64,000 nucleotides of DNA from Sipunculus nudus (Eukaryota; Annelida; Sipuncula; Golfingiida; Sipunculidae), in NCBI GenBank assembly GCA_026874595.1, contig CM049317.1, forward strand, positions 26,444,401 to 26,508,400. The letters are read 5' to 3'. The notes under the pieces were generated by a model. The model saw nothing but the letters and a program-made list of their open reading frames with translations, was not told the origin of the DNA and did no database searches. Both the position numbers and the translations under genes were made by a program. Below are positions 52,101-62,900 of this stretch, in pieces (the first letter of the stretch is position 1; every line of letters begins with the position of its first letter).

Positions 52101-55100
52101 AAGCACGTATGAACTTGGTAATATGGCCGAATTAGTGAATTATAAAGAAGGGTTTGGGAGGATCCCACATAGGGACTACCACATAGGAGGCTTGCATTAA
52201 GTAGAATGCAGATTTCTAATTATTCCCACATCATCTTCTCTGTGAAGGTGGAAGAGTTTTTTTTTGTACATCGCTGTTTGTTCATCTTTCACACAATATG
52301 ATACACAAGATCTATAATTTTCAATGGTTTGCATTAGCGGAAAGGCAAAAGCGGAAATATGTGCTCTCTGAATGTGCTGTCTATTGTGATATGTTGTCCT
52401 TTCTGCAAGAATCTATGATGTTTATATGTCATTATGCCTAATGAATAAAGGCACATGCACCGGAAACTAGATATGTCTGCAGACCTCCGTCTTATTGAAC
52501 AGTTTCTATATAGTGTCCGGGCATTGCAAAACTGCTTATCTAAAGAAGCATACGCAAATTAATTTATTTTTTAAAGTTTTATTTCAAAAGAATTCATTTT
52601 ATACCCGGCAGGTTGCCCCAAAAGAGCTCAGTATCTTCGCAAGGAAGTAAGAGCCTTGCTTTTGGGAAATATGCACAGAGGTTGATTCTTTGAAAATTAA
52701 ATGAGATTATCCCATGGGTAAGCCTTACTTAACTATTATTTATTAACAAAATATATATCACAAACCCTTATCAAAAGGCCCCGAAGATAAACCTTTTATT
52801 TTCTTCTGAATAAGGGATCACACTTTGATTGAGTGTGCTCCTAGGGCGGTAGCTCATCCTTTTATTTAATTAATTGTATGCATTAATGTGACAGAGAAAA
52901 AAGGCCGATTTCATTTAAGCTATACCTTAACATAGGAAACGACATAATTGCCCAACCAGTTTTGGGATTCCAGTATATTTTTACGAGTAATTTGTAATTT
53001 GTACATCGTAATTTGGGGTAATTGTGAAACCTAGAACTGTATGCCAAAAACACTACAGACCTGATTATGTGAAAGAACAAAAAAAAAACTGTTACGATAT
53101 ATTTTCTACGAGAGAATGTGTATCACGATACTTCTCTAACCAGACGATACAAGAACCGATTAATAATGAAGTATTATCATACTCCGGATTCCATGTCATT
53201 CCTCTTTCGTATCAAGTTCGCCACGCCTCATGAATTATGGATAATGTGGTGTGATCATGTTTAACCAATCACGAGTCGATTTACTGATTTCTGGCCAATC
53301 ATGTTCTGCCTTGCGGATGCCTGCTCGCTGACCACTCTTAATGGCGGATGGTCATATATTGTCAATGTATGGATACATGGACATATTACGATACCGACGC
53401 CCAGTCATTTGAAAAAAAAAAGGTTTTATTTTATCAAATTTACTGAATCTTTTCTTTAGGAAATAAAATTAAGCTTATACTGCAAACTCCAATTTACAAA
53501 ATTTTTTAATAGTGATTCAAGGAATAATCTTGAAGATGCCATGTTGTGGCATTAATTTCTTTTAAATTTAGTTTAAACTAAATTTAAAAGAAATTAATGC
53601 CACAACATGGCATCTTCAAGATTATTCCTTGAATCACTATAAATAATAAAATATTTGTGTAGGCCTAATATGACCTGATATGAGTTACACTCTGGATAAA
53701 TAATGATTGCAACTTAGAATTCTGGTATTTTAACTTATATTTTCAGTTAAAATATAAAATAGTTATAAATTCAGACAAAAAATAATAAAAAACACACCTA
53801 CACACAATTTATATGAGAAATGCTATAAATCCAATGTGAGTGCATATTTTACGATTTGGTCTTTTGTCAGAAGATTATGCCATTTTTGCGCTTTTTTTCT
53901 ATTGTAGGTTAATTTGTTTATACATTTTTTTCCAGATTTCACGGAGGAGATGTGTTTTATCCCATGTCCGATTGACGGAGCTATGAGTCCGTGGAGTGAG
54001 TGGAGCGAGTGCTCCTCCAGGGTGTGCGGAGTAGGTCAACAGGTGCGAGAGCGTTACTCCACAGTCATGCCGCTAGATGGCGGGAGAGAATGCCCGGAAC
54101 TGGATGAAGGAATGGTTAGTGTTCATCATCGGGAACACAGAACTGTTTATCTTCGTTCCTCTATATCAGACAGACCCGTTATTAACGGCCAGATTCCTTG
54201 GACCCATTTCATACCCGATTCCGAACTCGACACTTAAAGCCACGCCACTCTTCAAATAACACCAGATAAAATAGACCACGTTTCTACAGTCTGACAGATA
54301 ACTAAGAAGCAGAAGCCCCTACTTCAGTCATGTCCAAGTGTCATATCGATATAGTACCTTAGGATCTGGCCAAGGAGATAAAATAGAAAAGAGCCACCCC
54401 TCTGGGGCTCCTTAAGCGCGATGAAATATGATGATGATGGTGATAATGATGTCCGCATCGGCTGATAAACGTCGCCTCTAGAAGTCCGTAGTTTTTTACG
54501 AACGTAAGGTCTGGCAAAGAATGTTTAATAAAAATGTTTTATATCTTAAATCGAATATATTCATAAATAGAATGACTGATTTCGGTTCCATTCCTCCTTT
54601 TCTGGGTTTCCTATAAATATTATATATCCGAGTCTGGTTTAGAATTAGCCTTTACATCATGTTATACCTTTTTTTCAATCTTATACTTAGATTTAATATA
54701 TTTTTTTATCACACAGGTAATTAAAACGTACAGGCAATATAAGTTACAGGTTTCCCACTTTATATTACCTTCCTACGAGTCATCCCCTCCCTTAAAGATC
54801 ATTCAAAACCACTGATTATATTAGTTGAACCTTGAGTGAGGACACAGAACTCGCTTGATAGCTTACTTTAAACACAGCATTTGTCTACAAATTTTTATAC
54901 AGGAGTACCAGAAGCGACCTTGCCCGATTCCGTGCGGCCACCATTCCTGGCAGACGTCAACCTGGAGCGACTGTAGTCCGATTTCCCGCCCAAATTTCCC
55001 GCTCTATCCGTCCTGCGGGCCCGGACTACAGTCCCGCACAGTGCGCTGTGTGTTCAAACCCCCGGGGGCACAGCCCCTGGAGGTCGGAGAGGAGAATTGT

Positions 55101-58100
55101 GACCCCTTGACCCTACCTGAAAACACTAACTACTGTCACCTGCCGTGTACAGGGCAATGTGTGGTGTCAACTTGGAGCGAATGGTCCACTTGTCCGCCGG
55201 TAGGTGTCGCTACAGTCGACCCTCTTTATGCCACTTGTCTACTCAAACAATCACACTCTGTAAACATCAGATCAGGATCATGCATGATTAATTTACAGTA
55301 AGGACGGAAGAAAATAAATATTGAAAACATGAAGGCGTCTTAACCCTTCCCGAACATCGCAAATTGGAAACCCTCCTTAACAAAAAGCAAACAACAGTAT
55401 TCAGGTCACTTGTGACTCCCAAATATCTAGTACGTATTTAAACCTTTGCCCCAACCCAAAAGTTTATGTACAATCATAAGCTTTGAAATTTAACGTTTCA
55501 ATATTCAATACTATTTTTTCGAGGTTACTTTAACCCAATCATGTTTTAACAGCCCTGCTCCAAGGACAGTCACAGGACCAGGGAGAGATTCATTCTCAGA
55601 AAATCGTCACATGACAATGAGCCATGTCCTCACACCTTGGAGAAGGAACCTTGTATCCTTGGCAACAACTGTTTTGCATACGTGTGGGAGTGGTCAGAGT
55701 GGGGACCGTGTACTCTCGGAGTCAGCGCCACCTGTGGGCACGGCCAGAGACAAAGGGTCCCGACATGTCGTAGAAATGACGGACGAGGAGTCTCACTGGA
55801 TCTGTGCAAGAAGGTGAATTTATTTCATCCGTCGGTCATCCTTTCTGAATGTATGAATTGGTGTATGTGTGTCTTAATACTAAATATCCACAAAAAATAA
55901 ATGATTCCAGTAAACGGAACCATAAGTTGATAGCTTATGTTTGGCTATCATTTTTTTTAATCTGTATAATCTGGGATATGACAAAATTAAGAAAATGAAA
56001 GTACTCAAAATAAAAGGAATTTCGATCATAAAGCGGTCCATAACGTTCATTAACTAATGAGGCAAGACCCGTGCTTTTATGTTAACCTCCTTTTGTCATA
56101 TTAGAACATAACACAACAGAGGGGTAGAAACAGGTAGTGAAATAACCTGAACCCCTAGAATAAACGTTCCACCCAGTCTAGCATTATATACGAATGGAAC
56201 ACATTGGGGTTTACTGGGGTTGTTACGATGCATATATGAAAACTGACGCACAAGTTTATAATCTTAAATATTTTTTTACGCATCATTGGTATCATTTAAA
56301 AAATGATGAACGAATTGGTATTTTTACATTTATGGTTAATATGAGTGGACTGCATTACCTGCCTTTATGAGAGTTTCCGTATAAGTGTTTCTTTTTTAGT
56401 CCATAGTACACTCTTATGATGAGTTTCTTTTAATCGATTTTTACATTTCATTTATCTAGTTCATCCCAGGAATGTCGTCCAAGCACACGCATGAAGTGTG
56501 CGAGGTGCCGTGTGCAGAGGACTGCGTCATGTCCGAGTGGACCAGCTGGTCACTATGTAGCGTCACCTGTGGGAAAGGTATTGTACGAGTCACTGGGCCA
56601 TTTACAGTTTATGGTGTTAAAGAGTGGGCCGTATGTTATAAGGAAAATACTGATGCCGGAGGGCCGGTAGTATTAACCTGGGGAGGCCGTCGCTCAACTT
56701 TCTGGGGTCTGCTTTTTACCATGGGGCCTACTGACCCTTTGTGAATCTTGAAGGTTTCCCGGTCGGTAATGACATACCGGTATCAATATTTAGAGATATA
56801 TTTTTTTTATATTATCCATATTGCGAAGACTGATATTATGGACAATACGATATATTTAACATTATCATGTCATGTACACGGATTTTCAAATCCACATTGT
56901 TCGCTCGGTACTTCTCAAATAGTACAAATTATGCGAGCATATTAAATATTTCATAATAAAAAGGATACACTATGTGTAGTTTGCTGTATGGTAAGACCGC
57001 GAAAATAGGACCCTCGCAAAACAAGGAAAAAGTTCAAATTGCGAAATTTTAACCTCGTGAATATTTAGACAACCAAAGTATGAACAGAAATAACCGCCTG
57101 CAGCGATTAAACATGTTATAGCTTTAATGGGCGCTCTTTTGTCGTCTCCCCATATATAATTCAGAGTAAGGAGGTGTTGGTACACATAATGCGATCGAAT
57201 TTTATGGAAAAGGGATCTTTATTATCAATACACGGACAGTGTGACATAGTGATGGGAGTCGGTTCCCTATTCATAATCGATCATCGGTTTGAGCAAACCG
57301 ATCGATGATCGATTAATAATTGGTTCAGGCAAATATAAAGAAACCTGCCGTTATGTGGGAAACTGTACTTTCTTAGCCAAACGCAACAAAAGAAGTTATT
57401 GCCTTTTTTTATATTTTCCTATTATTGGTAAAATATGCTTTTAAAAGTTTCATTTTAATTATTTATAATAATCAAGAATTAAACCACAATCCAGGAAATC
57501 TACTTGCTGCATAGACCCCGATAATTTATGGAGCATTTTAACGCCATACAGCCCATATTGTGCAATGTAAATCTCGTTACAAAACTTCCCGCGAATTCTG
57601 CAGCTGCCTGCCAGTTCACAGAGGGTTTATTACGTCCTCCGTTCTCGCATCTACCGTGGTAAACTCCGTTACATACGGAAGTTATTTGGGAACAAATACT
57701 CATTATCATGATTATGATGTAATCGATTGTTGCCTTTCGTAATCGAGCGCTTGAAAGTGGCAGCAGACCGACTGACTTTCGATAAAACTCGATGATCGTC
57801 CCACCACTAGTGTGACATGAAAATGTTTTAAACGTGGCATCATGGTATATTTTTGTAAACACAACTGAGACATTGGCAAAAGGAAGTGCAATTTAATTCA
57901 GTTATTGTGTATTATGGTCCGAAAAACACAAGCCGTACTGCTCATAACCGTCCAGGCATAAGTAAAAAAAAAGTTTTTTATAGTGGCAACATTGCTTTGT
58001 GGGACGATTCCCGTTAAAAACGGTTTATACGCGTATTTATGAAAACTTGGAATTTATGGGATTGCCTAGCTACAACTGAACTTTAACTAAATAAATTGGG

Positions 58101-59874
58101 ATATTAGAGATAAGTATGCATGGGGTATTCTCTCTTTTAAGGAAATAGGTATTGTGGAGCTTAAAATCCCACCCAAGTGCATTAGAGGGGACGTGATTAA
58201 TTGAGCTCTCAAATAAATTGAACATTTTAGTCACCGATGGTGCTATAAAATTACTTTCATTACATAAGTATATTTTAGAACAAGGATAATTAATTCCTCA
58301 TGCTTCCAGTTTATATAGGTTTTCTTCTCCCGGGCTGGCTAGGTGACCCGGTATTTGACCGACATGCAAAGCAAGTAACTAATGTCACTTTATATGATCA
58401 TTTACCAAAACCTCTTAACTCTACTGAACTTAATGTACATATGAAGTATTAGTCAACAATACAGAACTCGAAAATTCTTTGCAGAAGTACAAAGCCGGGA
58501 ACGACATGTAGTACATAAACAATCCAACAGAGGTCGCCAATGTCCCAAAGACTGGATTCAATACCGTCCATGTATGTATGTACCCTGCAACAGATGGAGC
58601 TACAGTCAGTGGTCGCCTTGCCAGACACAGGTGAATATTTACATATCATTACTTGTTCACACAATAAGCTTTTTTTAACTTGTGGAAAGGATATTTCAAT
58701 ATTCGTGAGTTCATTGAATAAAATGTGGCTTAACGTTTGCTTCTGAAGCATCCCCCTCAATCCTCGGAGATACATCAACACCACTGACTATATAAGTTTA
58801 GTGTTGCCATCAAATATTTGAATAAAAACCGTTGATATAAAAAAATAATCATGTTTACCTCGTCATGTGATCCTGCATTTTAGAAAGGCGCGTGTGGCCA
58901 TGGTTACAAGGTAAGAGAGATGTGGTGTCAGCGCTCAGACGGCACTAAACTTGACGATCTTTATTGCCAATATCTGCTCAAGCCTGTCGATCCGGTGAGT
59001 TTTCTTTCATTTATAGAATGTGTAGTTGGAGCCTACAAATCCCCCGTCGCCCGAACCAGACTTTCATGTTCACACACCGCCACGCTTCGATGGCATGCAT
59101 GGGTTTTCCCAGTGAATTGTAGAACAGGTTTTGGCCCTATTTCCAGTCAATAAGCGGAATTACTCTATACCCAAAGGAAAGAGAAGTCTTAGAATAAAAA
59201 TTACAATTCAGATTGCCTAAACAATTAATGGATTTGCCCTTATGTGTTACCTTAACCTTCCTCAAAATTACATCATAATCTGTTCAATAAAGTTTGCGTA
59301 AACTTGCTAAAGAACAAACCAACCGACCAGTGTTTAAACCTAATGTCTTCGCCTTCCGACACACGTATGACAATATATTTATCTCAACTATTATGTTTCA
59401 TTTGATGTTTTACAGTGTCAGTACTACCACATAACTCAAAGTAGAAAATACTGACCAGTAGATATGTAAGGGGAAAATAGAAACAGGACATACCATGGAT
59501 TCGAACCGTAACATGTGACAGACAGGCCGAATATTCTACTGATCTCTGGATAAATCTGTGCGATTCCCACTATATACAGCCCGTTATAGCTATATGCTAC
59601 TAACAAAATTCATAATTTTTTCCCTTTCCACTTTACAAGATGAGCGCAAATTCATCATTTATCAACCTCAGGGATGTAAATAAACTAACCTTTTGTGATA
59701 ACATTTTAAGATGCTATGTCATTATGTACTATAGATAAATATGGGATAGGTTTCAGTCCTTCAAAGCACAACTTGGATATGTATCTAACGTTTTAATAAC
59801 TCAAAATTACATTTTACAAGATACAGTTTTTTTTTGTCTAGGTTGATGCATTGTTACAAACACATATATAAAAT

Positions 59875-59955
<81 letters not shown>

Positions 59956-62900
59956 CTTATTTTAGCTCAAGGAAGACTGCTACATACAATGTCCAGGAGA
60001 CTGTGTTCTGTCAGAGTGGTTGTCATGGGGACCGTGCCACAAACCGTGTGGTCAAAACCTCACAAGTTGGTGATTTTTTCTATTTCCTATGTATGTTCAA
60101 AACAAACGTGCACAGTTGTTAGCTGAAGGTCACTTTAACATAATAAAGTTCCTATGCATTGTCTCTCATCCTAAGTCTGAGCAACTACTTAGTAATTAGC
60201 AATGACTGGAACATCTACTATTTACCAAGTAGTGGCTACAGCCATCTTCATCAACACTGAAGTGTAAATATGCGCACATCCATCATATACATTACCTTTG
60301 AAAGTGGTTCACCGATGGGTCATCTAAAGTGAAAATACATCATAGATACGAACGTCGTTCTACGAAAAAAAAAATCTTCGAAAGACTGACGTACGCCAAC
60401 CATTTTATCTATTTTGAGATTAAGAATTTAAAGAGATCTGTTGGTTGAAATTGAGCTTGTTGTATAATAAGATAATTAAGTTTTTACAATACGTTACCCC
60501 TTGACATATTTCTGTTGTTTTGGCTGAACCGTATTCGTTCTACATTTCTCTACAAAGATGGTACACAGACCCGGGCGCGTCTGATCGTCAAGCACGCGTC
60601 CATGACTGGTCAGCCCTGCCAGCCTCTTCTTCAGACTAGGTCTTGCAGCACGCGTCTCTGTCACAGCTTTCACTGGGCTGCATCAGAGTGGGTCGGTCAG
60701 GAGCGAGAGGTCTGGTGTGAGCGGAATGACGGCCTAAAAACATACGGTGAGATTATACAGTAACACCTCGAAATTACGACCACAAAAGGGACTTCGTTAA
60801 AGTGGTCGCATTTCCGTCTAAGCGACGTCTTATATAAAGAGCAATAATTTTTGACTGTATACAAGTAGTCGCTTTATAGAGGTGGTCGCTAAATAGAAGT
60901 GGTCGCCAGGCGAGGTTTTACTGTATATGCTTATGTATTTTGCGAGGGTATATGTTTCAACCTTTTTTTAATGCGTTATTTGTCAACAATAATAGCCGTG
61001 GACGATAAAATTTAGGATTTATCTAGATCTGGTTTAAAGGATCAATTATCTGGGCAGTGATATCAAAAAATTAATCAGCTATAATTTTGATTAACTAGGC
61101 GATGATATGGGGGATTAACCTGTCAGATATGGTGTAAGGATCAAATGGTCAGTGATGTAGAGGAGGGAATAGTGTGGTTGTCCTTCTGTTTGCGAAGGTA
61201 CCAATTACCCGCCACAGGGACATGCTCTTGAAATTAAAACCTTCGTGGTTAAGAGCTGCCATCATCGAAGTTAAAGAATGATATTATGAATAATAATACT
61301 CTCATATATTTATGTCAATGGTTAATAAAAGAATACTTTTGTAAATGCTGTCATATTATCACAATTATCTGTGTGATTACCACTATTTTCTTCTTGTTCG
61401 GCAATAGTCCAGTTGATAGGATTTTGGGCAAATATTACTTTCTATGATTAATTTACAAAATAAAGAATATACTCTGTGTTGATATCTTAATGGCGATAAC
61501 GTGAAAAACACGAAACAATGGAAAAGATAAAATCGCGAAATTCAACCTTGCGAATGTGAAGGTAACCACGGTATATTGTTATTTTCATGAGTATTACACG
61601 GGGCTTTCATTATACAGGCCAAGGTGGGTGTGACGAGAATCGTAAACCTTCGTCTAAGCGCTTGTGTCCCCCGAGTTGTCACCGCATCCCGTCAGCGTTC
61701 TGTTCCAGTAACGGCCAGTGTTCGTGTCCTGAAGGGCTGACACCAATCTACAGCGAGAGCCGATTGGAGGAATGCGCCAGTCTACCGACCCAGGGAGCAG
61801 GGCAGATAATGACGATATCTGATTCAGCCACGACCACTGACACCATAAGCCAGCTACCAGGTGAGTTCAAAAGTCAAACTTACATCAAATTATTTTATAT
61901 AATCAATACTGATGGTACATATTATTAAACGTTTTGAATTAACCGAGTTCCATTCCACGAATTAATTAATTTGGTATACCTGTGAATACATGTGAACCGG
62001 GCTAGAGCAAAACTGCAAAATTATAGGCAAGACGGCACTTTTTTTTTTTTTTACAAAACTCAGGTATCCAGGTAACCACATTTCCATATAATATGGCATA
62101 TGGTTTCCATCATAACGAAGTTTGATTTAATTTCTAATTCAGACTGTCCAGTATACCCTTATGAAAAGGAAGAACGGAAATGGTAATTAAAATATGAAAA
62201 AAGTGGCTGAGGTAGGAAAATAGAAAAACACTAATAAGTCTGAAACTTCACATGTCAAAATAATATTACTGATGATTATTGATAGGCGAATTTGCGCCGA
62301 CAAAATGTAGACAGTGGAGATACGAGGTCCTAAGAGAACAGATCGTTTTATGGTGCTATGATCACATGGTTCTTCATATTGCCCATTAGACTTCACTTAA
62401 AATAACACAAGAGCACATTCATAGCAAATCATGGCATTTTGAAAAGTTTTTTTTTACAAAAGAAAAATAGAAAATGAAGGGAAATAGGGATTTAAAGAAA
62501 AAGTAGGATCGCTTCACAGCCTACAAATGTCAAACCTTCTCCATATTAGTAACAGTCATTATTAACCTCGGATGGGCTGCGATGACACTCTGTCCCTCGC
62601 GTTCTGTTTATTGAAATAATATCTCTTTCTTGCAGAAGATGGTCCTACCAACTTCTGGATGTACGCCATTATCGCTGCCGGCTGCTGCTTTGCAGTGTTT
62701 GTTATTATCGCTGTATACAAGGTCTGGTAAGTAAATTTAAGTAATCTGTCAAGTGTCAAAAGCTTAAAAACCATCTCAAGACCATCTCCGGTTTCATGAA
62801 AGATGATGTACATTGAAGGACAATATGGTTCAGTATCAATCTGGTACAATTATCCATAACATTATATTTATAAGAAAATTGTGTATATCACCGGCATTCC

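Noticed and set aside
59478-59560. Functional tRNA gene on the minus strand
   Set aside because: Only B-box and part of the A-box are recognisable. The stems do not pair, so it is called a SINE relic.
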